Assembly: GCA_029215795.1 (NCBI GenBank)
Contig: JARDYH010000005.1
Location: forward strand, 38,632,001 to 38,696,000
Direction: 5' to 3'
DNA: 64,000 bases
Source: Anniella stebbinsi
Lineage: Eukaryota > Chordata > Lepidosauria > Squamata > Anniellidae
Shown here: in pieces, positions 42,471 to 55,779 of the stretch
Position numbering within the stretch: the first letter of the stretch is position 1
Layout of the letters: every line of letters starts with the position of its first letter
Translations under genes and position numbers: made by a program
Notes under the pieces: model-generated
The model's input: only the letters and a program-made list of their open reading frames with translations
What the model was told of the DNA's origin: nothing
Databases searched by the model: none

Positions 42471-44096
42471 AATAATCCATCCTTATTTTAAAAGTTAGGC
42501 TGTATTCCTACACTTTCCAGGGGATGAGCCCTAATGAACACAGTGAGATTTACTTCTGTGTAAACCTGCATAGGATTGCACCATTAGCATGTCTAATAGC
42601 CCAATCCCATAGTTGTGTATAATTGTGGCAAGAAGGGGTTTGTTCATGTGAGGGGTCTGTCTGACTGACTGCTATAGCCAAGGACAGGAGGGAATTTTCT
42701 CCCAGGCCAACATGGCTAGAAATCCTGGGGTTGTCTGTCTTCTCCTGCAGCATGGATTGGCTCTCTTGTTCAAGTCAACTGGAGCTATTTCCTCTGAAGG
42801 TTCATTTCTGCAAGGCCCCTGCTCTCTGCTTGTGACATGAAAGATGTGTCTTTTAATGCCTAAGCTCTGATAGCTAAATGGAAACTCCATGGGTAGATGC
42901 AGAATATCTGTGAATACCAGATGCTGTGTACAAACCACAGGGTAGGCTGTTGCTGTTGTGCCCTACTTGGCGTAATTAGCCACTTTGGGGTCTGAACAGT
43001 TCTTATGTGCCACTGTGTTGTTGTTTTTTACAAATACATATCAAAATGGAGAATTCTGAAACACTTAAAGTTTCTTGTAATGTAAACTGTTCTTAAAGTG
43101 GCACATTATATTCCTTATATATTTAAACTATAACATCCTTCAGATACATATGGTATGGAATGTACAAGGGGGGATGTAATTTGGAGACAACATTTGCAGG
43201 CAGAGGCACAGGAGTTTGATTCAATAATGAGCATACAGCATACTGCATCTTCCTGAGATTTGACCTGATGGTGCCAAAAAGGGGGGGGGGCAATCCGCCT
43301 CTGGTGCTCTACTTGCTCACATAAGGGGTGAAATTATCTGTTCATATTAAGAAAAAGCAATCACACCCAGGCACACCAGATAAGAGCATAAAAAAGAGGC
43401 TTTGATGCTTTTCCTGATAGTGTGCCCAGACAGTTCATGAAGAAAAAGAAGGGGGGGGGGAACCACTGCAATCCCAGTCTGAAAATACATATATAATTAT
43501 AGAGCAGAAAGGTCTATTGAAAGGGTGGTATGACTGCCAGTTCTGCTTCTTTTGTTGCATAACATCTTTTAAACATTGAAAGCACTATAATGAAGCATGG
43601 CAGAATTTTGTTCCCACTGTGCTTACAGCCCAGAGACTGCAATTTCCTGATATAAATACATATCAATTGGTTGTCAACTAGCAGAATAAGGTGAGAGAAG
43701 AAAACCTTTCCACCTGAATAAGACCAGAGTTGGGGAGAGTGGTATAATTTTACCTGTATGTCTAAGGGTAGTGATACAGTAAAAGTAGTTGCATTTAGAG
43801 TTCCAACCTCAGTGGCTTTTAATGTGGTTTGCCAATTAGGATTTGCCTTTTGCTAAGAAAACTGGAGTAGATTGATGGATAAATTGGACCATTTCATCCT
43901 CTAAGTAGAAACACACTATGTGAGGTAGGTTTGTATGTATGTACATTTGAAAATATATGTATAGCTCATTTCTCTTAAAATATCAAAAGCCATTCACAAC
44001 AAATTCAAAATAAAGCCAGACTAAAACACATCAACAGTGCAAGCCTGTCTACTCAGAAGTAGGCCCCGCTCAGCTCAATTGGACTGACTCCTAAGT
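42471..44096. other. non-coding, nothing firm
   Basis: Starts with a 'tactcagaagtaagtcc'-type repeat remnant near 42500-42590 and has another at 44035-44096. G runs lie at 43281-43289 and 43451-43460. No gene is recognised. Confidence 0.45.
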
Positions 44097-44416
44097 TAGG
44101 TTGACCATATGAAAAGGAGGACAGGGCTCATGTAACTTTAACAGTTGTAGAGAAAAAGGAATTTCAGCCAGTGTCATTTGTATGCAATTAGTCCCTGGTG
44201 AAATTCCCTCTTCATCACAACAGTTAAAGTTGCAGGCACTATACTAGAGTGACCATATACAAAAGAAGACAGGGCCCCTGCAACTTTAACTGGTGTGATG
44301 AAGAGGGAATTTCACCAGGAACTAATTGCATACAAATGACACTGGCTGAAATCTCCTTTTCTCTACAACTGTTAAAGTTACATGAGCCCTGTCCTCCTTT
44401 TCATAAGGTCAGCCTA
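44097..44416. mobile_element. palindromic MITE-like repeat, inverted dimer
   Basis: Opens 'taggttgaccatatgaaaaggagg' and closes 'cctccttttcataaggtcagccta'. The two halves of about 160 bases are inverted copies over nearly their full length, including 'aactaattgcatacaaatgacactggctgaaat'. It is the best-preserved long copy of this family in the window. Confidence 0.8.
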
Positions 44417-44989
44417 CCTAAGTAAATGGGTATAAGATTGCTGCCAATTTTTTTTTAAAAAAGCCAACATTAAATAATCTAAAACAGAGATTAAGGCAAT
44501 AAAAGCAGCAGACCTAAATCGTTTGTTTGTTTGTTTGTTTATTTTAACGCCCTGTAACTGAAGATCTCTGGGAGGTTGACAAACACAACTACAAATTATG
44601 CAGTCAACTTTCCCACATTTGGGGAAATTGCAGGGTTCAGCACACCCAGAATGCAATGGATGAGTCTCTCCCCGGGAAAACTACCTTCATGATCATGGTG
44701 TCTCCCCTGTCAGGTAGGTATTATAAGACTTGGAGTGGTCTCTTAGATTGCTCAGTGCCTAAAGGTGTTGTCTATGCCTTTTGCTGCCGTCTATACCTAG
44801 TTTTATTATGACAGGGAAATGGAAAGAATCAGGAAAATGGGGCTTATTCCTCACTACAAGAAGAACAGTGCAGTTCATGAGTACACCACAATGACAGTTT
44901 GACCATCCAGTCAGGATTCGGAACTGCATGAGGTGTCCCCTCCTGAGACAGGCATAACCTGGCCACTATTACTGTAACAACTGTCTTGG
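44417..44989. other. non-coding
   Basis: Contains a (TTTG)n run near 44521-44540. No gene is recognised. Confidence 0.45.
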
Positions 44990-45325
44990 ACTACTGTAGT
45001 ATGTTATACATGGGTCTCCTTCTGAAGAACGTTCAGAAGTGACAGTTAGTTCAAAATACAGCACCTTGATTGCTGAGTGGGACTGGGCAGGTGGTATGTA
45101 TTTTTAGCCACTTTTGAAGCAGCTGCACTGGCTTGCTGTCCATTTCTAAGCACAATTCAAAATGTGCGTTTCAACCTCGAGAGCACTGAACGTCTTGGTA
45201 CCCATGTACTTCAAGGATCATCTTCCCCCAGATGATCCTGCTCAGAGGACCTTCTCTGAGTTCCACCATTGTTGGAATACCTTTCCCTAGTAAGTTCATC
45301 ATCCTTCCCTAGTAAGTTGCTGAAT
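44990..45325 (+). mobile_element. L2-like LINE fragment
   Basis: Text parallels the LINE at 16.25-16.6 kb: 'ttggactactgtagtatgttatacatgggtctcc' (DYC.ALY.GLP), then 'gctgcactggcttgctgtccatttctaagcacaattcaaaatg' (LHWLPV...FK). Heavily decayed. Confidence 0.7.
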
Positions 45326-45370
45326 ACCTACAGGTGTTATTCCTAGCTACATTTTTGTTTTACATTTTTT

Positions 45371-45710
45371 AGCTTTTCTACACAAGGCTGTTAATCTGCT
45401 GTATCTACTTTTAGTTTCATCGCCCCATTGAGATCCAAACACTATACTAGGAGCATTTCTTTTCCTGCTTTTCCACCACATAACATTTTGGTTGGCACTG
45501 TGATGTATCAAAATAGTGCAAAAACACAAATAAAAAGTCTTTTCTTTTTGTTTTACAATACTGCACTTTCCCTGGTCTAAAATAACCGCTGAATGTGCTA
45601 GCTAGACACAGAAGCAAAACTGGAGGGTCACAATATCATCTAAAGAACCCACAAACAACCATGAGTAGGGAATATGATGAGCAGACAATCAATGCCTCCT
45701 GTGGAAAAGC
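45371..45710. mobile_element. TIR element, copy 2 of 3
   Basis: Begins 'agcttttctacacaaggc' and ends 'gcctcctgtggaaaagc', clear terminal inverted repeats. The interior shares 'ctgtatctacttt.agtttcatcg' and 'aacccacaaacaaccatgagta' with copy 3. Confidence 0.75.
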
Positions 45711-48337
45711 CTTTTATTTGGCTGATGGCCTGGTCTGTCTTTAAACCATTTTGTTGATTTGTTATTGCCTTTATGTTCTCTGGGAGTTGCTATGGCTAAA
45801 GAACAGGAGAATATAACCAAATAAATAAATATAATAGCAGGATGGAAGAGTGCTCCCCACCACCTGAAGATCTGTGTAATGATTAAAGACTCAACAAGTA
45901 ATTGCAGAATTCCTGTTGAAGTTAATGCAACCATTTCAAGGGAATTAATAATAGTTATAGCCTTCTCTTTCTGTAGAAAATTGGAAGTGACTTACCTAAT
46001 TCCAGATGATCTTCCATCCAGGCACTGATCAGATTCACACCTGCTGAGATTAAACAATGCTACAGCCCCAGGTGGCTCCAGACCATTCAATGAGTCTATA
46101 AATTGATAGATCCCTCTCCACTAATGAAAACCTTTCAGTGGCTTGAATTAGTGAAGCCTGACCAGCTGTAGCTTAGACAATCCTAACAAGTCAGTAAGAA
46201 TTTTACATTCAGTTTGTCTACTTGTATATTTCACCAGTATTGGTTTTTCCTACTCTTATTTAGTACTTTCCTTTCTTATATTTCTCCAAAAACCTGGCCT
46301 GTCTTCTATAATTTACAGTACTATATCCTACAATATAGCTTTCATCCTTCTCATGATAATAAAAGTCAAGTGTGTGTTGGACATTTTTAGACAAGATTCT
46401 GCAAGATCCTAATATCTACTCTTGATTACATTCAAGGCTGAATTGCAAAACAAGCAGCCTATTTTGAGGCCACATATATATTATCTTTAGCAATGTTAGC
46501 AATGCACAACAAACGCTTTTCTTCAGACAACTGCCTTTTACGCCAACCAACCAAACCAGAAAAGTCAATGAAATCCTTGCCTTTAGCATGCTTCCTTAGT
46601 ACATAGGCTCATTTTTAAATATAATAATAGTCATTCAGGGTATAGAACCGGTGAGCTGTACCAGATATGTTTGTGTTCCTGAGGAATAATAAAACACAGC
46701 CTGAAATGTGAATGGTGATGTTTCTCTTTCACACGCACACACAACACTGCCCTCCCTAAATAGCACCGTCTCTGACTTGTAAGCAAGTACAAGGAATTCC
46801 ACTACTGAATACTGTTGCAATATGAACATTTTCAAATTAATGCCAGCAAAACAGCTTAATCAAAAACCCTTCACAGCCTCCGAAAAGACTTTTAGACTAT
46901 TTTACAGAGCAGAGTAATACATCAACTGCATAGATTATCGTTCCACTGTTACAGTAAGAGACATGTGAATAAAAAGTCATAAAACCCAGAGATTAATGCT
47001 TTCTGAAGACAGAGCAATATGAACTGTCAGTACAAAGAGACTTATGTGCGTGGGGTGGGTGGGTACATTTTAAACCCTTAGAAACTGTATTGACTATAGT
47101 TGAGCCTTTCAATTTGAACTCTCCTGCCACCTTATGCTCACAAGCAGTAATTACCTTTCAGAAAACACACTTTCCCCCCTCTGTCACTCTCCCTCAGCCC
47201 TTTTCTCAGGGCTAGTCCAAGGCATTCTGCTGCCTGAAGAAAAGGACGAGGGGCTCCCCTTATTCCAGCTACAGAAGCTGACTGGGCAGTCAACTGAATC
47301 TTACCTTGACACTGGTGATGAGACAGTATCCTCCATTGCAACTGAGGGCACCAGGCTAGCTTATGGGGTGTAAGGCAAGGCCTTGTGACACACATGTCTC
47401 TGTCCTCCAACAAAAATGAATGGCCAGGAGGCCGCTATCGCTGCACCCTCCACCCTGCTGAGCATCTGTCGCTGGAGAAAACTGCCTCGTTCTGCCTAAT
47501 GGTAGAGCCAGTGCTGTGTATTTGTCTACTATGAAACTGGGGGAGAGAGTTATATGTCATTTATAGCTTCCCTTCCACTTACAAACTAGTGAGGTCCGCA
47601 GTCTAGAGAAGTCTATTTGCTATGAAATGGAAAACCTCCACATTTCAGTTATAATTTACAAACCCAACTGGGTAGATAAATGTTCTGCTTTGTGAGGCAT
47701 GTGGTTTCAAGTACACAAACAAGCTGTGGACATGCTAAGAATTATTATGCTCTTGGTCTGTTGACAAAGAAAGGGTTTCTTTCCTCCGAGGGAAGAATGG
47801 ACATATTAGTGGTCCAGCACGCTCATCGCAGCAATAGAAAATGACACATGCATGTAGCTATCTGACTAGAAGACTCTCTTGCTCTTAGCTAAATTGATGA
47901 ATCACAATGTTTGTTTCATATTGAGTAGAGTTGTTCATCCAAACACAGACACATCATCAAAATATAAACAATGTGGGATTAAAAGGGGCTTCCTATGTGT
48001 AGATAAGCAGGTTGCAAGTCAAGATCTGGGGTGCAAAGCTTTGAGGTTATTTTGTTTTTTGGACTAAACTCAGGAAAGGTTGTAAAGCTAAGAGGATAAA
48101 ACAAGGACAGGTATGAGGAAGTTGGTTATGAGTATGTGTATTTCAAGGCACAAAAGTTCCGTCACCACTCTGACTGCCACTTTGAAGAGCTCAGGAGAGG
48201 CTGTGTGTCGAGTCCCCCGTGTACATAAAGTTAAGACACGAATGGTCCTCTATGGTTGTGGCACAGTTCCTATGATATTCCCTTTGAAGAAACCCAGGAC
48301 ATCTCTGAAAACTGTTGAAAGTTATAGTTATTTATTA
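45711..48337. other. non-coding, nothing recognised
   Basis: Only short open frames without domains. No clear repeat copy apart from short simple runs. Confidence 0.45.
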
Positions 48338-48518
48338 GGGCTGTGCATGGACCCCTCAATTTGCTTCAGATCCCGATTCGGACCTTTCAAATCCAGCCCG
48401 ATTAGCTTCAGATCGATTTGGACCTGTCCCGACTCACTTCGGATCTGTTTTTAGGTCTTCCAAATCATCCTGCCTCACTTCGGATTCGGGATTTGGATCA
48501 GAAGTGATGCACAGCACT
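48338..48518. mobile_element. MITE-like element with GGCTGTGCAT ends
   Basis: Starts 'gggctgtgcatgg' and ends 'gatgcacagcac', terminal inverted repeats of about 10 bases. The interior repeats 'ttcggat', 'cttcagat' and 'gattcgg' words. Probably a hAT-type non-autonomous element; flanks are too AT-rich to assign a target duplication. Confidence 0.6.
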
Positions 48519-49829
48519 ATTATTTATTCATTTATTATTATTTTGTATTTAGTCAGGCTTTGAGTGATTGACTGCTTACATCTGATCTGAACTGAGAGTT
48601 GTGTTAAATTTGAAGCTCACATTTTTACTGGCTATGTTAAACCCTGCACCTTGAAAAGTGAGGAACAGATGTAATCATACAAATAATATATGCTGAAGGG
48701 TGTGGATGTTTGTTATCAAAGAAGAAGGGATTGGAGACGTCTATTTGGACTCACAGTATTTTCTTAGCTGGTCTATCTCATGCTTAGAAATGTAAAATTT
48801 CTGGAAATTTTGAAGCCATGGGGAAAAAAGTTTCTTTATCGGGGGGGGGGGGGGTTCGGAAAGAAATAGAAATTTCCAGAAAAAATGGGGGGAATGCAAT
48901 ATTAGCAGTTTTTATAGATTGAAAGTCACTTTTTTTACTTTAGGGACGTAAAATGTAATTATGTAGAAGTTGGTTTCGCATAAAATGATCACATTTGGTC
49001 TATTAACAATACAGTTTATTCAAACAATTATTACAAATTGAATGTACTTTTAAAAGTTTTTACTATTTATTTGTTTATTTATTTATTTATTTTGGTAACA
49101 AATGGAGCTACAAGCTCCTGACCTGTAAGGATATTTTCTGTTTTTCCCCCCAGGCCGTCACATCTCTACTCATACTAGGTAGAGGGGCAGCATCACTTTG
49201 AACTTCTGCACTGCAGTACATAGCAACAAACTGTTGAAGTTAGATCACTGATAGCAGAGGTAGAAATAGTTATTGTCAGTGAAGATGCACCATACAAAGG
49301 GGGTCGATTTTGAACAGGTAGCCTATACAAGTATCTGAAATATGTGGCAGATAGACCTCTGACCAGAGCCAGCATCAATGGGAGGCATGGTTGGGCCCTG
49401 CCAAGGACCAACACCCAGCAGGAGCCCAAAGGAAAGAGGCTCCTGGACTGGCTCCTTCATTTTGCCATTGCAACCTGTTTGTCCACTAGCCTCTCACTCT
49501 GGCAAAGAGAATGGTGATGAAGGCGGACCAATAGATGCCCCTGCCTATTTGTTCACTGGCTCTCTGCTTGTCAGGCAAGTGGTATCTGTGATGAGAAAGA
49601 GGTTGAGCAATAGCAGACACTGCTAATGGCCATGAGAAGGTAGATTTACTGAGGAGGAGGCATATTGAGGCCTGCACTGCCTCTGACCCTTAAGATGTAT
49701 TTCTGTAACCAGAGTTTCTGTTTACCCATGCAACTTTGCACAGGGCAGCCTGGCGTGTTCAAGAAAATAATTTTATATGAACTTGCCTACGGACAACAAT
49801 GACTTATACCACCCTTCCCCCACTTGTGG
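48519..49829. other. non-coding with simple repeats
   Basis: G run at 48841-48854 and a TTTA-type run at about 49063-49092. No gene is recognised. Confidence 0.45.
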
Positions 49830-49955
49830 TGCTTTCCTGATGTGTGAGACTACACTTCCCATCATCTGCAGTCAACATGATCAAAGATTGTGCTGGCTGG
49901 GGATGATGGGGGTTGTAGTCAAACACATCTGGAGGACACGAGTTAAGGAAGGCTA
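49830..49955. repeat. interspersed 'actacaactcccatcat' repeat, inverted pair
   Basis: 'gactacacttcccatcatctgcag' and 'ggctggggatgatgggggttgtagtc' are inverted copies around a short spacer, flanked by 'ccacttgtggtgctttcc'/'ggaggacacgagttaaggaagg'. Confidence 0.6.
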
Positions 49956-50079
49956 ATCTATACAAGCAAACTGCAATGCACTCTAAGTCAGTCTGCCCTT
50001 GAAAAGTGCTTGGAAACTACATGTCATGTAGAATTCAGTGGCTGGATTGCTCTCTAGTGTATCCTTTTTAGACCACATT

Positions 50080-50370
50080 ACAGTCTTCTAGCAATTGCAC
50101 TGGCTTCTGATTAGTTTCCAGTCTCAGTTGAAGGTGCTGGTGCTTACCTAAAAAGCCATAAATGGCTTAAGGCCAGAATATCTGAAAGACCACTCTTCCC
50201 GTAGACTGAAATCTTCTTTGAAAGTTCTGCTATATGTCCATCACTAAAATAGATTTGTTTGGTAGGGATGTTAAACAGGGCCTTTTCTGTGCTAGCACCC
50301 CACTTTAGGAAATTCCCTTCCAAAGGAGGTGCGATTAGTTCCATCTCTGATGGAATTTAGGTAGGCAATA
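50080..50370 (+). mobile_element. L2-like LINE fragment
   Basis: 'ttgcactggcttctgattagtttccagtctcagttgaaggtgctggtgcttacc.aaaaagccataaatggctta.ggcc' parallels the LHWLP...FKVLVLT.KAL.GLG region of the LINE at 16.4 kb. Decayed. Confidence 0.7.
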
Positions 50371-50776
50371 GCCCAATCTACATGGGTGAGTTAGTTCAGA
50401 GCAAGAGCACCTCAGGGTCAGTTGTAACACATGATGTTGTCGCCACTCTGCAGCCACCACACAGCTTCTCTCTCAGAAGGGTGCATTGTCACAAAGTCCT
50501 TTTAGTGTGTCTTTTTTCTTTAGTTTCTGCCTGGGTCTATTGCAGTGTGACCCATTCCGCTGAATTAAATCCTGCATACTGGGCATGCCTAGGGGCGTGT
50601 CTGTGACCTTGCCAAGGGTGCAGCCAACCCTCCCCCCTCAGTCCTCCCCCCCTCCATTGGCAGTAGCTATTTTGGACACAGGCTTGTTTTTCCACTTAGC
50701 ACTATTGCACTGTAGTGCTATTTCACTGCTTGCCTTTCCTGTTTATTTTTACTTTTCACTATTTCTTTGCTGTGTT

Positions 50777-50995
50777 GAAAGTCATATAATCACACAATTG
50801 TACAATGTTTCATTAGCATGATAGTCATAATTGAGTTGTACTGTGAAGTAACTCATGTGGGGAGCAGGGCTTCAATATTGCTGATTCAAAGTCCTGTAAT
50901 CACACAATTGTGCAATGTTGCATTAGCATGATAGTCATAATTGAATTGTACTGGGGTAGTAACTAATGTGGGGAGCAGGGCTTCAATATTTCTTA
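50777..50995. repeat. tandem duplication of about 109 bp
   Basis: The text 'aatcacacaattgt.caatgtt.cattagcatgatagtcataattga.ttgtact' and 'gtggggagcagggcttcaatatt' occurs twice in a row with about 90% identity by eye (units start near 50777 and 50886). Confidence 0.85.
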
Positions 50996-52739
50996 TTCTC
51001 AGTCTTGGTGGATGCAAGGGGAGAGATATGCAGTAAGCTAAAGGACATCATTAATCTCTTCCATTAAACTTCCCTGAACAGGGGAGCTTTGAAAGGACCA
51101 GAGAGCAAGCTTCTCTCATTCGCTGAGCAGCTCCTAAGTGGCTGATATTCAGTTCTACGCACTGGGCTCTGCTGACCCAACCCCAAAGTATGGTAGTTCC
51201 AAATTTTCAAGTACCATTCGACCCATGAAAGTGAGTTTTTAGGTAGTATGCACTCCACTTTTCTTACTTTGTGTACCCCTGACGAACCAAAGCAATTTCA
51301 TGAAAATCCAGATATAACCAGAAAATCTTCTGAAACTGTGTACATTGGGCCAGTGAAAACATTCTTATTCCACTTGTCTTTAAATGGATTTTAATTTAGG
51401 TCAGACGGTTTTAGCTCCGCTCCTTTTATTTTAAGATGTTTGTTTTGATTCTTCTTGCTCGGTGTTGTTTGGTTTAGTTTTCTTTTGTTTTGTAAATTGT
51501 GTTGGGAGCCCTTCTTAGGGCTGAAAAGCAGTATAAAAATGCGTTTATGGGTGGGGGGAATAAACACAAGACGTGTTTGGCTGTATTCAACAACCATCCA
51601 TTTGGTCTGATACTCTTTTCCAACAACAGCTAACCAGACGTTCAGAAGCAAGGAATGAAGAAAAAATCAGCCACCACGGCTTTTGTCTCCAACAATTTGT
51701 ATTCAAAAGGTGCATTTATACCGGGAGATTCCATTTAACTTCTAGGAAAACTTACTGGCTTTTTGCAAATGGTGCAAAGTGTATCTCTTCTGTCTGGCCT
51801 TTGTTTCAGCCAGTCAGTTTGTTTAGTTTTTTGGTGAACGTGTCTTGAAATGCTTTTCTTGTATATTTTTGGGGGTGGAGAGTAGCAATGTGCTGTCTCA
51901 ACACACTTTTCAAAGCTTTTCTAGGGTGTAATGAGTTGCGATCTCACCATATGTTGGAGCACTCATGAGATCATTTCACCATGGCAAAATTGTGCAGAAA
52001 AGCCAGCTGCTTCACCACATCAAGGATTATTTTAATTGTGAGCATTGGCCTTATGGTCTTGCTCAAGCATTAGATTTATGGCGGACATAGCCATGATAAT
52101 CCTCAAAGAATTTTATAGCCAAAAAGGAAAGAAGAGAAATGGAATCCATTAAACAAGTCAAGTATCTCTGGTGACCGAGTGCAGTGCTGGATCTGAGTGG
52201 CTTAAAAATAGTATTCTCGTAGCGTGGTCGTTCAGGTCCAGTGGAGCCTTGAGTAATAGTATTTGACAGCTAGACTCCCAACATCTGCATTTGGAATGTC
52301 ACCAGGAATTTCCCATTGCTTGATGTATTCATTATTAGTGATGCGTGGATTATTCACCTTTAAATCCCACCCCCCAGCATGATGCAGAACAGGAGGAGAC
52401 CAAGTAGACCTACGATTCTCTCATGGTAGGGTATGAATGTGACGTTTCATTTGGAATGGGTATATTTACCTGGATCCCTGCTGTTGTCATGTTTACATGA
52501 CTGCTGTTAATATTTAGTCAAAAGTTAATGTCCTGGTAAATATTTTCCCCTCCTCTAATCAATCCTCAGTGAACTCTTCCTTCAAAAGGTTGATAGTGGC
52601 ATATAATTCCTGCTATCATGTCACATCTTGAGATGTCTGACTGATTTCTATTTATTATATTGGCTCTGAAATGATGCTTGCAGTTGTGCTGGGATATATG
52701 TTGTCTATGTTATCTATTTCTATGTCTTTACATAAATGG
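50996..52739. other. non-coding, nothing firm
   Basis: Includes an L2-like 3' hairpin remnant at about 51500-51560 ('gggagcccttcttagggctgaaaagcagtataaaaatgc'). No gene is recognised. Confidence 0.45.
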
Positions 52740-52850
52740 TTTTCCTGCTTTGTGTAATGTATTTTAATGGTTTTTCAGTTTTGTGAACCACCCAGACAGC
52801 TTCAGCTATAGGACAGTGTAGAAATATAAAAAATGAATAAAATGAAATGA
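52740..52850 (+). mobile_element. L2-like LINE 3' tail
   Basis: 'tttttcagttttgtgaaccacccagacagcttcagctataggacagtgtagaaatataaa' parallels the 3' end of the LINE at 16.88-16.95 kb. Confidence 0.7.
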
Positions 52851-52916
52851 ATTTTGCCTCCATTGTAATAGAATTTAGGTTAATCCATTTATGTTCTGCC
52901 TTATTGGTGATATAGA

Positions 52917-53270
52917 GCTTCTCTACATAAGGCTTTTAATCACTGTATCTACTTTGGTTTCATCGTAGAATTGAGATCTGATCCGAGCTCTACAGAAAGA
53001 GCTTTTCCTTTTCTGCTTTTCTGCTATATAACCTCTAGGTGGTGCTCTGCTACAACAGAATATCTCAGTTACACAAGTAAGAAAATACATTTTCTTTCAC
53101 TTTCCGAAATAATACTCTGTTTTCCCTGCTCTCCCCCCTCCCCCCAGAAAAGTGCTCTTAAAAAACAGAAATGAAACTGGAGGATCATGACATACATCAT
53201 CTAAAAAAACCCATAAACAACCATGAGTAAGAAATCATGAACATATAATCAATTCCTCGTGTAGAAAAGC
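52917..53270. mobile_element. TIR element, copy 3 of 3
   Basis: Begins 'gcttctctacataaggcttttaa' and ends 'attcctcgtgtagaaaagc'. The interior order matches copies 1 and 2, including 'tggtgctctg' (shared with copy 1) and 'acccataaacaaccatgagtaa'. Confidence 0.75.
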
Positions 53271-55533
53271 TCATTGGAGGATTCTTCCCAGCAGTATAAC
53301 ATTTTCAGCTTTTCAAGAGAACCTCACGCTGTCACTCTGATCCTAACCATATTCACTTGGACCTATTTAGTGTAGCACAATGCTGCCCTCTGCACTATTA
53401 AATGGACAATTTAATAAAATCCTGTCCTACTCTAAACTGAGTCTGTCTTGGCTCTTTACTAAGTAATACAGGGACATTGACAGGGAAATGGTCAAGAACA
53501 ATTTTACCAGGCACATAGTTTTTCTTTGTTTTTTTTTTTTTTTTTTTGTACAGAGTGATGTCTGAGGTGCAGCAAAGGTCAAAAGCCAGTAAAAGGGCAA
53601 ATCAAGTAAAAATGCAGTCTGAAAGCAAAGTCCAGAAGATTCATGACAGATCCCAATTAACAAATATCTGTGTTGGTGTGGAACTGGAGTAACAGACTCT
53701 GTTGTTCATATACTCCTGTATTGTAATTTGTATAGAGGCTACAGAGAAAGGCTGATTCTTCCTCTACTAAGAACTCTTCTGGGAAGATCTTCTGAAAACC
53801 TGATATTGTTCTGCTTAAGGGATAATTCATCCTATATTACTGAGAGGGTTGCTATTTTTTGTTTTTGTTTTTACTTCAGTGCAAATTAAGGGGGGAAGTT
53901 GGCTTCCTTTAAAAACCCAATTGTATCTGTTCTTAACTTGCTGTATTTGTTCTCTGTATCAAAGTTCTTTCTGGTCTCTGACTGTAATAAATCATTAATT
54001 TGTTAATTCATAGTATACCTTAGGAAGGATGGGAATGAGAGCACCAGTTGTTTTATTCTCAGGCAGAGATATTCTCCCAATTTTACTGTGGCCTGATGAC
54101 TGTATTACTTCTAATTTTAATGGCGTAAAGCCACTATAAGAGCATCATTTCGTGAGATACACATTTTCATTTAACTGGTAAATGCCAGTAGTTATGTAGG
54201 CAGGATCTACACTACTGCTTCAAAATGGTTTATAACAGTAGTGACAACTGTTGAGGCCCAGGACACACCCCATATACAGTTTTCAAACCATTTTCAAAGT
54301 GTCATATCTTGCTTGGTATAGATCTGGCCCAAGTTAAGGGAAAGCACTGAAAATGAGAGTTCTCACCAGATGAGGGTGCATTGAAAGAAGGTATGGGCCT
54401 TCTTTAGATGATCACAAGGAGTAGGGTGGAGTAACAGAACCATGGAGTGGAGAGGAGTAAGGGAACTATGAAATACATGCCCCTCAAACAACTGCAGAAA
54501 TACACAGGGCAGCCAACTGTTCCAGCGGTTGTTATGTGACTGCAACCATAGAATTTGGCTGTGTGAGCTAGAACATCACCAGAAGTTTTTGATGTGCTAG
54601 GCAGCCATCTTTATGGTTGTCAGGATTTATCCATGAAGAGGCCGGATTTATCCACGAAGCACCAGACACATGGCACGGTAAGCCACCCCAGGGCCCAGGG
54701 GTGGCTAATTTACCATCCTGAGCAAGGAAAGCTCCCACCACATGACATGCTAACTCCATGTGGGTTGCTTTACTCTCTGAAATGTCTCCACAGCACAATG
54801 GTGGATGCACTACTAGGCCAGCCCTACTATTAGATAAACTGAAGTGGTCACCACAGCAACAGACTTTAAGTGTCATGAAAGGGTAGCAATTTTTCAATTA
54901 TTAACTTATTGTTATTTTATTTTTACTACCCGGGTTGGGGAGATGCACTTGTGGTTTTTTCTGCCACAGGTGCCAAAATAACTTCCCTTGCCTTGGGTAC
55001 TATGTCCTTTGGGTGCCATTTTTACTCTGCCTTAGGCGGCAAAATGTCTTGGACCTGCTCTGGCTGTACAGCATTCCGCTTTGTGAGAGATGTTGTCTGG
55101 ATTGAAGCTGGGGAGTAATGCTAAAAGACACTTTAATGCTAAAAGAATTGAACAGTAAGGACGAAAAGATCAGGGGAAAATTCAGCTATTTATGTATTAC
55201 CACTACTTTATTCCATAATAATTTATCACAACCGTTAAACTCCTTAGGGCAGGATCATATTTCTTGTTTATGTATTTTGTTTATGTAACCATGTAAACAA
55301 CAACCCATGTACATTGATGGTGTGGCATGAATATATGAGTGGTATTTGAAGGGGTCCATCTTCACCCACACTTTATGGTGGTGTCTGTGTGTGTGTGGAC
55401 TTAAAGTAAAGTGCATATTGTTTACTATTTATAAGCATTATCAATGCATACAATTATCAGTTTATGTGACAACATGGAGCTGCATATATATCTGCTTAGA
55501 GATATATATTAAGAGAAAGTAAGTGGTGTATAA
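53271..55533. other. non-coding, nothing firm
   Basis: Contains a T run at 53527-53546 and an inverted-repeat-like stretch at about 54200-54330 ('ggatctacactactgcttcaaaatggttta'...'caaaccattttcaaagtg'...'tatagatc'), possibly a MITE. No gene is recognised. Confidence 0.4.
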
Positions 55534-55537
55534 AACT

Positions 55538-55671
55538 ATATCTATATCTATATATCTATATATCTATATATCTATATCTATATCTATATATCTATATATC
55601 TATATATCTATATATCTATATATCTATATATCTATATATCTATATATCTATATATCTATATATAGATATAT
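55538..55671. repeat. (TATATC)n-type microsatellite
   Basis: About 134 bases of alternating TATC and TATATC units, ending in a reversed unit. The open frame across it is an artefact of the repeat. Confidence 0.95.
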
Positions 55672-55779
55672 AGTGCGCAGAGCTTCTGGAGCATTGAAAG
55701 AGAGTAATTACTTTTCTTGTGAGGAGAACCATTATTATTAAGAACATTTTGCTATCTGCTACCTCCTGATGGCTATTTG

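Noticed and set aside
55523..55741. 72-codon frame rich in Ile/Tyr/Ser
   Set aside because: Direct translation of the TATATC microsatellite.
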